The notes beneath the pieces were generated by a model that saw nothing but the letters and a program-made list of their open reading frames with translations, searched no databases and had not been told where the DNA came from. A stretch of DNA of 36,238 bases from Myxococcales bacterium (GTDB lineage Bacteria > Myxococcota_A > Polyangia > Polyangiales > Polyangiaceae). Made by a program: the position numbers and the translations under genes. The stretch lies in the NCBI GenBank assembly GCA_023248745.1, contig JAHFDZ010000026.1, positions 1-36,238 of the forward strand, written 5' to 3'. The stretch's first letter is position 1; every line of letters begins with the position of its first letter. Below are positions 9,011 through 17,212 of this stretch, piece by piece.

Positions 9011-9676
9011 TCAAAACACATCGTCGCCAACCGGCCCAGCATGCGTCCGCATGGCTCGCCATGGATGACTCACGAGGAACCACTTGCCGTCGACGTGGTA
9101 GAGGCCGTCGAATGCCATGCCGGACTTGGCACCAGGCTTGGCGAACTTCCACGCGAACACTTGGAGGCCTGGCTTCAAGTCCGCCGCGATCTTTCGGTAG
9201 CCGCCTGGAAAGCTGGTCGCGTTGCCAGTGTTGGCTCGGAGCTCATCGGTCGTCGAAGCGAAAACGAGGAGCTCGCTTTGCTCGCCACGTGGGCCGATGG
9301 ATTTGCTCTGCAAATCCTTCGCGTCGTGGGCGAGAAAGTTGGCGCAGACTTTCTTCGCGACGTCTTTGTTCGAAAAAATGCTTTCGCACTGATCGTTCGT
9401 TGGAATGAGCGAACGGGTCAATGCTTGGCGATCGGCTTCCGAAGCAAAGAAGCCCTTGAGGAACGCGCGCGCATCTTCGACCGTCACGGGCCCGCCCTTC
9501 GACGCGGCTGCGGGCGTTGGACTCGCGCCGGGCGCGGCACCTGAAGTGCTCATTGGCGTGGTGGTTGACGAGGCTGCATCCGCAACGCTGCTCTCTGATT
9601 TGCACGCAGCCACGACGCAAATAGCAAGGAGCGCAAACAACGGCTTCGAAACGCGCTTGAGTTGGCGATAGGACAT
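9011..9676 (-). CDS. Predicted lipoprotein of unknown function
   Basis: From the ATG at 9676 this is a 221-residue protein with a clear lipoprotein signal: basic SYRQLKR, a hydrophobic core, then the lipobox VAAC with Cys25. A longer frame opens at 9742, but its extra residues precede the signal peptide and look untranslated. After a Ser/Thr/Ala/Pro-rich linker (about 27-62) comes a folded domain beginning VEDARAFLKGFF and ending with a GLYHVDGKWFLVSHPW strand pattern. Two Cys (CESIF and VCANF) could form a disulfide. I do not recognise the family. It ends 12 bases from the convergent methyltransferase gene. Confidence 0.8.
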   Translation of the reverse strand: MSYRQLKRVSKPLFALLAICVVAACKSESSVADAASSTTTPMSTSGAAPGASPTPAAASKGGPVTVEDARAFLKGFFASEADRQALTRSLIPTNDQCESIFSNKDVAKKVCANFLAHDAKDLQSKSIGPRGEQSELLVFASTTDELRANTGNATSFPGGYRKIAADLKPGLQVFAWKFAKPGAKSGMAFDGLYHVDGKWFLVSHPWRAMRTHAGPVGDDVF

Positions 9677-9792
9677 GGCGAGCATCGTACGGACCTGCGC
9701 GAGGAGTCGCAAGATTCGGTGCGGCGGCTCAACCCTCTGCACCTTAGGGTAAGGTGCGCGGAAGGAACCACGACCTGTTACCGTTACGGGTC

Positions 9793-10011
9793 GTGAACCT
9801 CGACGCGCCTTCGCTCATCGCTTCGCTCATCGTCAGCAGCGTTGGCTTTGTCGCGTTTAGCTACGGGAAGAGCCAGCAGCGTTTTCCTCAGATGATCATT
9901 GGGCTTGTGTTGATGATCTTTCCGTATTTTGTGCCAATGGCGTGGCTTATGATCGCGATTGCGGCGGTGCTCTGCGGGGTTCTTTGGCTGAGCGTGCGGA
10001 TGGGGCTTTAG
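9793..10011 (+). CDS. Small hydrophobic membrane protein
   Basis: The GTG at 9793 gives 72 residues beginning MNLDAPSLIASL. An in-frame GTG at 9754 would add 13 polar residues. Three hydrophobic stretches are visible (about 7-23, 33-47 and 50-67), separated by the basic YGKSQQRFPQ loop. This compact pattern resembles small bacterial membrane proteins often labelled amino acid transport protein on weak evidence; I do not accept that function. The hydrophobicity pattern and clean frame support a real gene. It stands alone between a divergent lipoprotein gene and non-coding DNA. Confidence 0.65.
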   Translation: MNLDAPSLIASLIVSSVGFVAFSYGKSQQRFPQMIIGLVLMIFPYFVPMAWLMIAIAAVLCGVLWLSVRMGL

Positions 10012-10342
10012 GGGCTGGCGCTGGCTCTCTCGCGTAGCCGCGCGCGGTTCGCTTTATATGAGCGCTGCGCTTCGCGGATATGTGCTGCGCACGGCTATTT
10101 GGGGGCCGAAACCGCATGGTTTCGCCCCCAAGCCCCCAGCTTCCTTTCACTACGTTGAGATGATTCGTGCATCTGGGCGCTTGACTACCCTGGTGTCCAC
10201 CTGGATCGCTTCCCTACGCACGCTAAAGAGCGTGCTCGGTCGCTGGGTTGGGGGTCGGCTGGTGCTGGCTTGAGGGTTCAGATGGGACTAACAATCCCCC
10301 GACGGGGTTCGCAGCGGGAGCCGCTAAAGCGCCTTAGTGTGT
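10012..10342. other. Non-coding, hairpin-rich stretch
   Basis: I find no supportable gene here. A strong stem-loop lies at 10101-10129: GGGGG and CGAAACC pair with GGTTTCG and CCCCC around a GCAT loop, with one bulged C. A perfect 7-base stem GCACGCT/AGCGTGC with an AAAG loop lies at 10218-10235. AGCGG/CCGCT pair at 10313-10325. There is also a 10-base self-complementary CCGCGCGCGG near 10037-10048. The first hairpin could end transcription of the preceding small gene, but it is not followed by a T-run. The stretch may be REP-like or debris beside the IS200 remnant. Confidence 0.45.
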
Positions 10343-10381
10343 GCCGCTCATGAGCGGCGGTTGAGTACCACCTGAAGGTGG
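10343..10381 (-). repeat. Paired hairpins at the tnpA 3' side of an IS200/IS605 remnant
   Basis: Two palindromes follow the transposase remnant: CCACC/GGTGG with a 4-base loop (10368-10381) and the perfect 16-base GCCGCTCATGAGCGGC (10343-10358). IS200/IS605 elements carry such sub-terminal hairpins instead of inverted repeats; TnpA recognises them as single-stranded DNA. Their position just after the tnpA stop fits the right end of such an element. Confidence 0.5.
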
Positions 10382-10393
10382 CGAGCCCGTTGC

Positions 10394-10669
10394 CTAAAGC
10401 AAGCGTAATTGGTCAATTCGCTTGTCTTCTGCCTCTTGGTTGCGAATGTACCCGCGGATGATCGCTTCATCGCGTCCAACGGTGGAGACGAGAGCTTCGT
10501 GCCCAGAAGTGATGACCCACGAAATCGCGTCGACGCTCTCCAAACGTTCGCGCGATATGAATCACGCTCTTCCCTTTCACCAATCCGATCACTTGCGATA
10601 CCGCGGACTTGGAACGGAATCGCGATCAGCATGGTCAGCGTGATCAACCATCACGTGGCCTTCCTCAAT
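10394..10669 (-). pseudogene. tnpA: IS200/IS605-family transposase TnpA, truncated and frameshifted
   Basis: Translating the minus strand in shifting frames recovers a Y1 HUH transposase. The segments in order are IEEGHVMVDH, MLIAIP, VSQVIGLVKGKSVIHIAR continuing to FVGHHFWAR, then VSTVGRDEAIIRGYIRNQ to the stop at 10394. At least three frame changes are needed. The conserved DHVHM metal motif is damaged, and roughly the first third of the protein is missing. The Tyr of the YIRNQ helix, the expected DNA nucleophile, is still present. The gene is dead. No TnpB gene is nearby. It marks old insertion activity in this patchwork region. Confidence 0.8.
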
Positions 10670-10778
10670 TCGGCACGCTAGTATTAATCATGTGGCGCAA
10701 TACGTTCACCTGTGACTCACCCACTCAACGACGCAAGAACGTCGAACTGCAAGGCGTGTCGTGACTGCATACCGAACA

Positions 10779-11510
10779 ATGTCGACGCGTTCGCCGACGA
10801 CGACCCAGCGGAAGCGCACGTGGTTCGGTATGGCGGCCACACTATGGTTCGCGATCTTCGCCGTGGGCCCGGCAACGTTCTTCAGTCAAGCCGATCTTAC
10901 TTGCACGCGTAGTGCGAGCACGTGTGAGCTCGTGACAAAGCGCCTCTTCAACCCGAGCGTGATGAAATTTCCGCTCGCGTCATTCAAGCGCGCACAGATA
11001 GAGACCGATGAAGATGGGCTCACGGGTGTTGCGATCGAAGTGGACGGTAAGAACACCCTGATTGCTGGCGAACTCACTACTTGGGGCGCAGCCGACAAAT
11101 TGGCCTGGGTGAGAGACGTCAACGACTACTTGGCAACGCCAAGCATCGATCAACTGAGTGTCGCTCGAGGTCGAGTGTGGCCGGCGTATCTTTTCGTCGG
11201 CGTCGCGATCCTCATCATCGTCGGGTACATCCGCTCGCGGAGCCGTTTGGCGATCGATCCAACTGCTCGAACGCTAAAATTTGAGCGCCGCCTCTTTGTT
11301 ACGGAGCAAGAGGCGTTCAACCTCGACGAGATCGCATCCGCCGGAATCGATGAGAAACCCGACAGCGGAACGAACATTCGCGCAGTCGCACTCCACATGC
11401 AGGATGGCTCGACGCACATTCTCGACGGGCACTCGAACGCCCGTGACACCGATAACGAAGAAATTGTTGCAGCGATCAACGAGGCGCTGAGGCCCGACGA
11501 ACACGCCTAA
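10779..11510 (+). CDS. Membrane protein of unknown function with two helices
   Basis: The ATG at 10779 gives 243 residues; an in-frame GTG at 10761 would add six. A basic N-terminus precedes a first membrane segment (about 17-36). An external part of about 90 residues follows, with two close Cys (TCTRSASTC) that could form a disulfide. A second helix (VWPAYLFVGVAILIIVGYI) leads to a cytoplasmic domain with ordinary PH-like strand content: LAIDPTARTLKFERRLF and later VALHMQDGSTHILDG. This layout recalls bacterial membrane-anchored PH-like proteins, but I do not recognise the family. It lies between two decayed genes. Confidence 0.75.
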   Translation: MSTRSPTTTQRKRTWFGMAATLWFAIFAVGPATFFSQADLTCTRSASTCELVTKRLFNPSVMKFPLASFKRAQIETDEDGLTGVAIEVDGKNTLIAGELTTWGAADKLAWVRDVNDYLATPSIDQLSVARGRVWPAYLFVGVAILIIVGYIRSRSRLAIDPTARTLKFERRLFVTEQEAFNLDEIASAGIDEKPDSGTNIRAVALHMQDGSTHILDGHSNARDTDNEEIVAAINEALRPDEHA

Positions 11511-11763
11511 ACGTGTGGCCGGACGCGCTTTGCGTGAGATCAAGGAGAGGGTCGCGCGAGGCGACTTCCCCCACGCATCGATCGCGTTCGATTCCACGCA
11601 AGGGGCCAGGGAACATCGATTGGACGCGCGACGAGTATCGCAGCAGGCCACGCGCAACCGAGATTCCGGCGCACATGCGCATCCTCACGACTGCCATGGG
11701 GATCGAGCCGCTGAGAATTCGTTGACGGGGACACGTTGCCCCGGAAGCGACTCAGCTCGTTGC
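11511..11763. other. Non-coding or decayed stretch
   Basis: Several short frames open here on both strands, but none has a recognisable product, good ribosome site or sensible composition. It directly precedes the GNAT remnant and may hold the unrecognisable 5' part of that decayed gene. I see no promoter or RNA gene in it. Confidence 0.35.
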
Positions 11764-11922
11764 CGCTACCTCGTCGACGAACGCAAACACCATCGGATTG
11801 TGATCGATCCGTCGCTTCGAACACCGCCGCCATCCGCGCTTACGAGAAAGCGGCTTTCAGCGCGCGGGACCATGCGTGCGCACGCGCACGGTCAAGACGG
11901 CACGTTCCATGATGGGGCGTAG
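11764..11922 (+). pseudogene. Remnant of a GNAT (RimJ/RimL- or AAC(6')-like) acetyltransferase
   Basis: The C-terminal part of a GNAT protein can be read with two compensating frame shifts. Frame 1 gives RYLVDERKHHRIVIDPS (11764-11814). The second frame gives NTAAIRAYEKAAF (11820-11858). The first frame then resumes with GTMRAHAHGQDGTFHDG and stops at 11922. The order IDP, N-x-AAIRAYEKxGF and GTMR...HDG matches the end of GNAT enzymes related to RimJ/RimL and aminoglycoside 6'-acetyltransferases. The acetyl-CoA loop expected upstream is not recognisable, so the gene is broken. It is convergent with the btpA-like gene. Confidence 0.6.
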
Positions 11923-11951
11923 CGCGCAATAATTGTCAACGAATTGAACTG

Positions 11952-12752
11952 TCATCTTTTTGTACTATTTGAAAAATGCCTTGCGAAGGCAGTGGCGAAG
12001 GCACTTGCTTGTGCGTTGACGATGGGCGCTCCTGCTTTGCCGCCTTCGCGGATTGCGCTGCCCACGATGATGCCATCAGCGCCGGCTTTGGCGAGTGCGG
12101 CGAGTGAATCGATCGTTGCGCCGCTTCCGATGTAGACCGGAGCTGCACCTGCTGCGTTTTTGACGGCCTGAAGTTTACCAAAGTCGACGCTGCGGCCCGT
12201 ACCACTTCCGCTAACGATGACCGCGCTTGCACCACCGCGTTCGATTGCGTCGTGTGTCTCTTGTGCGAGATCGACCGGCGCGAGCGGTGCCGAGTGCTTC
12301 ACGTCGACGTCTGCGAGAATCGCGACACGTTCAGCACCAAGTTCGCGACGACGGCGTAGGAGTACAGCTGCTTGACCTTCGATGATGCCTTGATCGGTGA
12401 GGCGCGCGCCGCTCAATATGTTGACGCGAATGGCTGCCGCCCCCACCACCGAAGCGATGGCGAGCGCCGAGCATGCATCGTTGCGCAGCACGTTGATGAT
12501 CAACGCAAGCGACGGATGCTCTCTTCGCACGCAATCTGCCAGGCGCGTCATTGATGCGATCGTCACAGCGGGGACGCTGTCTTTGAAGAATGGTGCGTCG
12601 CCAAAATTTTCGATGATTGCGGCGCGAAAGCCGGCGTCGACGAGACGCGTGGCATCAGCGCATAGGAGATCGCAACACTCATCGATCGATTTTGCGCGCG
12701 GGCTTCCGGGGAGAGGCGGCAGATGGAGCACGCCGATGAGGTGCTCGTTCAC
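11952..12752 (-). CDS. BtpA/SgcQ-family TIM-barrel protein
   Basis: This 266-residue protein starts GVLHLPPLPGSP, the typical N-terminus of the BtpA family. It shows an alternating strand/helix pattern and a phosphate-binding-like C-terminal half (VIVSGSGTGRSVDFGKL, PVYIGSGATIDSL and GADGIIVGSAIREGG). The family includes cyanobacterial BtpA, linked to photosystem I stability, and SgcQ of enteric sugar operons. Its chemistry is not established and it resembles phosphate-binding TIM barrels. Here the start overlaps the gspN stop (ATGA), making it the last gene of the T2SS operon. A role in secretion is not known; co-translation may be accidental. Confidence 0.9.
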   Translation of the reverse strand: MNEHLIGVLHLPPLPGSPRAKSIDECCDLLCADATRLVDAGFRAAIIENFGDAPFFKDSVPAVTIASMTRLADCVRREHPSLALIINVLRNDACSALAIASVVGAAAIRVNILSGARLTDQGIIEGQAAVLLRRRRELGAERVAILADVDVKHSAPLAPVDLAQETHDAIERGGASAVIVSGSGTGRSVDFGKLQAVKNAAGAAPVYIGSGATIDSLAALAKAGADGIIVGSAIREGGKAGAPIVNAQASAFATAFARHFSNSTKR

Positions 12753-13714
12753 TTTTTTCCTTTGCCAAGTATCGCATCGAGCTGATTGTTCGGCACAAAC
12801 TTAGGGTCGGCGAGTGCACCGCTCATCGATTGACCGAAGTAGCCTTCGGGAGTCTTGGCTGGGCTTTGCGTCATCTCGAGGAGACTGCGCGGGCCTTGAA
12901 GCAGCGACTTTGTCTGCTCGTTCTTGCCTTTGTAACTCTCGCTAAATCGAAAGCGGAACGACATGTCGCTCTTCGCGTCGTTGAGTGAGTTGTCGGCGAG
13001 CGTGAGCTTGCCTTCGCCCTGAAGGTCGAGGTCTTTTCCCGACACGGAAAAGCGGGCGATCTTGACGACACCGTCTGTTACGGCTGCCTCGATTGGCAAC
13101 GTTCCGATGGTGAATTTTGGAAGACCAAGCCCAGTCTTTCCATCGCCGAGTGCCATGTCTGCGAGTTCGAACTTGAGGGTGCCATTCGCCTTGGATGCCT
13201 TTCCCTCAGGCATTTGAAGATGCACGACGCCGCCAAGCGTGCCCTCGGCTGGAAGACCGATGGCTCGCGTGAGAGGCGTAACGTCGCCAAGCGCCAACCC
13301 CTTTGCGACGATGTCTGCAACGCGTTCCTTTGACCCAAGCTCGAGCGAGCCTGTGACTGTGCCGCCCATGACCGCTGCGTCGAACTTGACGATCCTCTTC
13401 CCGATGAACAGATGCAAAATCTGAAGTCGCGCCGTCACTTCATCGATCTGAAGCTCGGTGGGCGGCTTGCTCGAGTCTACGGAAGGCGTGCTGAGCTTTA
13501 GCTTTTGAACACGAAGGCCAGTAACCCAGTAGCTATCGAGCCGCTCGATGCTGAGCCGCTGCCCAGTGCGCTGCTGCACGTTGAATAGATCGACTTGTCG
13601 CTGCTTCACTGCGTCGAACGGGAAGAAGACGCTCAAGCCGATGGCAAACGTGACCAAGTAGACAAATGGATATGCAATCCAACGAAGGATGCGCAGGACC
13701 TTGGCGCGGTTCAT
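12749..13714 (-). CDS. gspN: Type II secretion system protein GspN
   Basis: This 321-residue protein has one N-terminal membrane helix (about 13-32) and a long periplasmic part rich in beta strands. The repeated pattern of short strands (LDLQGEGKLTLADN and the closing SGALADPKF) resembles GspN and AsmA-like domains. GspN is an accessory inner-membrane component found in some T2SS. The position directly after gspM, with four-base overlaps on both sides, supports the call. C-terminal residues are Lys-rich (GKGKK). Confidence 0.88.
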   Translation of the reverse strand: MNRAKVLRILRWIAYPFVYLVTFAIGLSVFFPFDAVKQRQVDLFNVQQRTGQRLSIERLDSYWVTGLRVQKLKLSTPSVDSSKPPTELQIDEVTARLQILHLFIGKRIVKFDAAVMGGTVTGSLELGSKERVADIVAKGLALGDVTPLTRAIGLPAEGTLGGVVHLQMPEGKASKANGTLKFELADMALGDGKTGLGLPKFTIGTLPIEAAVTDGVVKIARFSVSGKDLDLQGEGKLTLADNSLNDAKSDMSFRFRFSESYKGKNEQTKSLLQGPRSLLEMTQSPAKTPEGYFGQSMSGALADPKFVPNNQLDAILGKGKK

Positions 13715-14256
13715 GGCTTGTCCTTCTTGTCGGCAATGTCGTTCCGATCGTACGCCGATACCCCGAACTCGACGTCGTATGCATCGGGCTCACTGCCGCG
13801 CTTTCGAACGAGCAAGCGTGAGACGCTCAGCGGATACGAACTCTTGGCGATCCGCTCGAGGAAGAGCGCGACGCCACGCATGCCTGCCTTGCGCACATGC
13901 ATCACGTGATGCCGCTCTGAAAAGCGCTTGCCAACTTTTGCTTCGGCACGATCGGCGTGATCGGCAACATCGAGTTTTTCGGCGCGCGCTTCTTGATCGA
14001 GATAGCTGCTCAAGCTTGGAGCCCTGCTCCCATAGCGGTGAGTGAGCTGTTGCTTGCGTGACTTCGCTTCGGCAACTTTCGGCCGGGCTTCGTCGACGGT
14101 GGCAATCACGTCGACCAGAGCATCAACTTCTGCGCGGCGCTTGGTCACAATGATCTGTGACACAACAAGCCCGACGATGAGCAACACACCCGGCAGCGCG
14201 AAGAGCAAGATGCGGAGCGTTCGCTTTTCGCGATCGGAGATTGTAACGGCCATCAC
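13711..14256 (-). CDS. gspM: Type II secretion system protein GspM
   Basis: This is a 181-residue bitopic protein. A short cytoplasmic tail (SDREKRTLRIL) leads to one helix (about 15-35) and a coiled-coil-prone periplasmic stretch (38-75), then a small ferredoxin-like domain ending YDVEFGVSAYD. GspM partners GspL in the inner-membrane platform. Sequence similarity in this family is always weak, so the call rests on size, topology and position between gspL and gspN. Starts and stops overlap both neighbours by four bases. Confidence 0.85.
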   Translation of the reverse strand: MMAVTISDREKRTLRILLFALPGVLLIVGLVVSQIIVTKRRAEVDALVDVIATVDEARPKVAEAKSRKQQLTHRYGSRAPSLSSYLDQEARAEKLDVADHADRAEAKVGKRFSERHHVMHVRKAGMRGVALFLERIAKSSYPLSVSRLLVRKRGSEPDAYDVEFGVSAYDRNDIADKKDKP

Positions 14257-15752
14257 TTCCCTCCAGCGCTGCTGCTCGGCACAGCTTGTGTGGGTTTTGC
14301 TTTGACAACGTCTTCGGGGCAGCGAATTTCCCAGTCCATGTCGTACTTCTGGCGATTCGTTCCTGGCTGCGCGCTGATGCTGCCCATCTTGACTTCAGCA
14401 AAGCAGCGTTGCTTCTTGAGTGCCTCGCGCACCTTGTCAGCGTCGGCCGGCGTGTCGACAATCCCGCGCATGGTGACGCGATTTTTCTGTACGTTGAGCT
14501 CTTCGACGTCGTGCTTCAGGTCGCTCGGGATTGCTTCTGACAGGCGCACCATCACGTCGAAGCCGTCGGCGTGAGGCATCGGATCCTCTTCGTTGGTGCC
14601 CGTCTGATCATCGACGAGCTCTTTGGCGCGACTCGGGCTGTCGGTTCGTTCGCCGAATACCTGTTCCGTTGAGTCGCCCAGGTGCCTTTGTAGACTCTCT
14701 TGCTGCACCGAGAGCACGTGAAGACGGGCAACCGAGGAAAGACAGAGACTCAACGTGAGCGCGACGCCAAAACCGATCAGCGCCGGTGCCTTTTCGCGTA
14801 CCCACGCAAAGCCGCGCTCATAACTCAGCTCGCCACGACGCAAGTCGAACGAGTGCGTCTTTCCGGAAAGCGACATGGCGATACCAATCGCCTTCGCAAA
14901 CTTCGCGAGTTCGCCCATTTGTGGCGCAGCCGCAGCATTCACGTCCATTGAGAGCTGCGTGATCGCCTCGACGGGTAGCCCCAACTCGCGGCCAAGAAAC
15001 GCGGCTGCACTTGGAACGAACGCGCCACCACCACACAGGTAGCCAATGGTTGGCATTCCACCGCTCTGAGCCTTGTACGCCGCAAGGCTGGTTCGCACTT
15101 CACGCGCCAACTTTGGTGCGCTCCCCGGAAGACCCGATGTACCGACCGAAAGTGTGCGCGCAAATAGCGCCGTGCCTCGTTCGACGACGAGGACGTCTGT
15201 CGTCTTTGTGCCGATGTCGATCACAACCACACACGAGTGCTCAGTCGACACGGGGAGAAGGCCGATCGCACCTGCGAGTGGAAATGCACCTGCGCCAATT
15301 CGTTCAGGTTCTTGACCCGTTGCGGCTTTGACGAGTTCGACACTTGCGCGCACGTCGTCTGTCTTGGAGACCGTAACCATCACGCGCATCTCGTTCGCGT
15401 TTGTGGATTCGAGTTTGCGATGGTCGAACACGGCATCTGCGATGTCGAAAGGGAGCTGGGAATCGAGCTCAAACGTGAGAATTTCTTGAAGCTGCTTGTT
15501 CGCACTCGCAGGAAGCGTGAGCACTTTGGTCGACACAAGCGACCCCGCAAGCGCTACCGCCAAGGCATCCGAATTTGCGAGCGTCGCTGTGCCCAGCGCG
15601 CCTCTCACCGCCTCGGTGATCGCGAACTGCACGGGTTGATCTTGCGCGACATCGACCGCGCATAGGCCAAGCAGCTCGAGTCGACGCGACTGAGCACGCA
15701 GCACGGCAACTTTGACCGCAGCTTTTCCGATGTCGATACCAATCCAGGCCAT
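14253..15752 (-). CDS. gspL: Type II secretion system protein GspL (PilM-like actin fold)
   Basis: This 499-residue protein opens with an actin/PilM-like cytoplasmic domain: IGIDIGKAAVKVAVL at the start, FELDSQLPFDIADA near 94-107 and a second phosphate loop VVVIDIGTKTTDVLVVERG near 174-192. A membrane helix follows at about 330-352, then a charged linker and a periplasmic ferredoxin-like domain (residues about 395-480). GspL recruits the GspE ATPase to the membrane and binds GspM. The length is somewhat above the usual 380-450. An eight-base gap separates it from gspK; its stop overlaps gspM. Confidence 0.92.
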   Translation of the reverse strand: MAWIGIDIGKAAVKVAVLRAQSRRLELLGLCAVDVAQDQPVQFAITEAVRGALGTATLANSDALAVALAGSLVSTKVLTLPASANKQLQEILTFELDSQLPFDIADAVFDHRKLESTNANEMRVMVTVSKTDDVRASVELVKAATGQEPERIGAGAFPLAGAIGLLPVSTEHSCVVVIDIGTKTTDVLVVERGTALFARTLSVGTSGLPGSAPKLAREVRTSLAAYKAQSGGMPTIGYLCGGGAFVPSAAAFLGRELGLPVEAITQLSMDVNAAAAPQMGELAKFAKAIGIAMSLSGKTHSFDLRRGELSYERGFAWVREKAPALIGFGVALTLSLCLSSVARLHVLSVQQESLQRHLGDSTEQVFGERTDSPSRAKELVDDQTGTNEEDPMPHADGFDVMVRLSEAIPSDLKHDVEELNVQKNRVTMRGIVDTPADADKVREALKKQRCFAEVKMGSISAQPGTNRQKYDMDWEIRCPEDVVKAKPTQAVPSSSAGGK

Positions 15753-15760
15753 GCGTTCTC

Positions 15761-17212
15761 CTACTCGATTCGAAAATAAAGAAGTCTTCCGCCATTGGCG
15801 AGTTGCTGTGGAACGGCACTTGGCGCGGGCGTTCCGGTTGGTGCGGGCGTTGTTGATTGAAGCCCTGTTTGCTGCGCAGGTCGAAAGTCGAGCACGGTGT
15901 GAATCTTGACGCGGATGTCGCGCGAACCAGGAGGTGGTGCTGCCCGCACTTCACCTTCGCCCGCATCTCTTTCCGATGGCGCCTCTTTGGGGGTCTCTGT
16001 CGCCTTGGTCTTGCGCTCCTTCACGACACCAACCGCGTAGATCGAAAAAACCTTGCTCTCCGTGGCGATCATTTTCGTAAAATCACCTTCGGAAAGAAAC
16101 TTGACGGGCTTAATCCCTAGGCCCGCGAGCATGGGCCCGATCATCCCGCCGCCTTTTGCGGTCGTCACAAACTCCCTTGGTGATCCAAAGATTGGAGCAC
16201 CCATGCTGAACGCCTTTGCCATTGAGATTCCGCTCACGAAAGCGGCCATTTGAGTCGGGTCAGTACAAACCTCTGTGCCTTGCACAGCACCGGCGCACAC
16301 AAGTGAGAGCAACGTTGCGGCGTTCGCGGAGTTTACGTTCACGGTGCCTTGGCCCCACACGGTGACGTTCCTCTTTTTCGGATTCGTCGCATCGGGATCA
16401 ATGAGCGTAAACCAAAGGTCGTCGCTTAGTCCGCGCACCATGTGCAGTTCTTCGAGCGAGTCGTATGGCGCGTTCTTTCGCTTATAGGGCTTCTTGAGCG
16501 ACGAATAGAACGTGTCTTCGATCGCATTGCTCGCGGCGCCGTTTGCGCGAACATCGCAGTTGTACGCTTGCTCGTCGAAGTCGGCCCAGTCGACCATCGC
16601 CGAGCACAGTTGTAAGCGATCGGTTGTCGCGCCTTGATCGTCTCGCGTCTCAAACAACGGATTCAAATTCAGCGGAGCGAAATGCGACATCAATTGTTGC
16701 GCAAGCCTAAGCTGCGTCGCCGGGCTTGAACCACCCGAGTTCACGTTGATCTTGGCGTCTTCGTCGACAATCTGAAGCTCGAACTTTCCGCCTTTGAGGC
16801 CCACATTCTTGGCACCTGTAAGGTCGAGCCCTGCTGTTCCGGCAAACTCACCGGATGCTTCGTCATCATTGAACGCACCGAGCAACAAGTCGGCGTACTC
16901 CCAAATGGGAAGCTGCGGCGGCGTGCGCTTCATCATCATAAAGAGAGGCGCCAACGCTTGACGCATGGATGGCTCAGCCGAAAGTAGCAATCGCGATAGA
17001 TAGATCGCACTGCGCGCGTGGTACTCAGCCTTCATGCTGTCGCGGTGCGCCATCGCCGCGCCAATTTCCGCACTTGTTTCTTCTTGAAACTCAGCGAGCA
17101 TCGACGCGAGAACAGCAATGGCGCCGATCACCATGACAAGCGCTACGCCACGCTCACGCTTGCGCGCACGCCGAAGGCGAGTGACCTGAGCAGACAAGGC
17201 GGCCTCGGTCAT
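15761..17212 (-). CDS. gspK: Type II secretion minor pseudopilin GspK
   Basis: This 483-residue protein has a basic leader ending KRERG, then the processed-like segment VALVMVIGAIAVLASML. As expected for GspK, the pilin-type Glu at position +5 is missing. The large globular part follows, including the SAM-like helical region with NVNSANAATLLSLVC near 305-320. GspK caps the pseudopilus tip with GspI and GspJ. It is longer than many GspK (300-350), with an acidic, Pro-rich tail (about 405-470, including PAPTGTPAPSAVP). The start overlaps gspJ. Confidence 0.93.
   Translation of the reverse strand: MTEAALSAQVTRLRRARKRERGVALVMVIGAIAVLASMLAEFQEETSAEIGAAMAHRDSMKAEYHARSAIYLSRLLLSAEPSMRQALAPLFMMMKRTPPQLPIWEYADLLLGAFNDDEASGEFAGTAGLDLTGAKNVGLKGGKFELQIVDEDAKINVNSGGSSPATQLRLAQQLMSHFAPLNLNPLFETRDDQGATTDRLQLCSAMVDWADFDEQAYNCDVRANGAASNAIEDTFYSSLKKPYKRKNAPYDSLEELHMVRGLSDDLWFTLIDPDATNPKKRNVTVWGQGTVNVNSANAATLLSLVCAGAVQGTEVCTDPTQMAAFVSGISMAKAFSMGAPIFGSPREFVTTAKGGGMIGPMLAGLGIKPVKFLSEGDFTKMIATESKVFSIYAVGVVKERKTKATETPKEAPSERDAGEGEVRAAPPPGSRDIRVKIHTVLDFRPAQQTGLQSTTPAPTGTPAPSAVPQQLANGGRLLYFRIE

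Noticed and set aside
10409-10681. 90-codon plus-strand frame
   Set aside because: It is antisense to the transposase remnant.
11515-11922. Intact 135-codon plus-strand gene
   Set aside because: Only parts in two different frames resemble a GNAT enzyme, so it is better described as a pseudogene.
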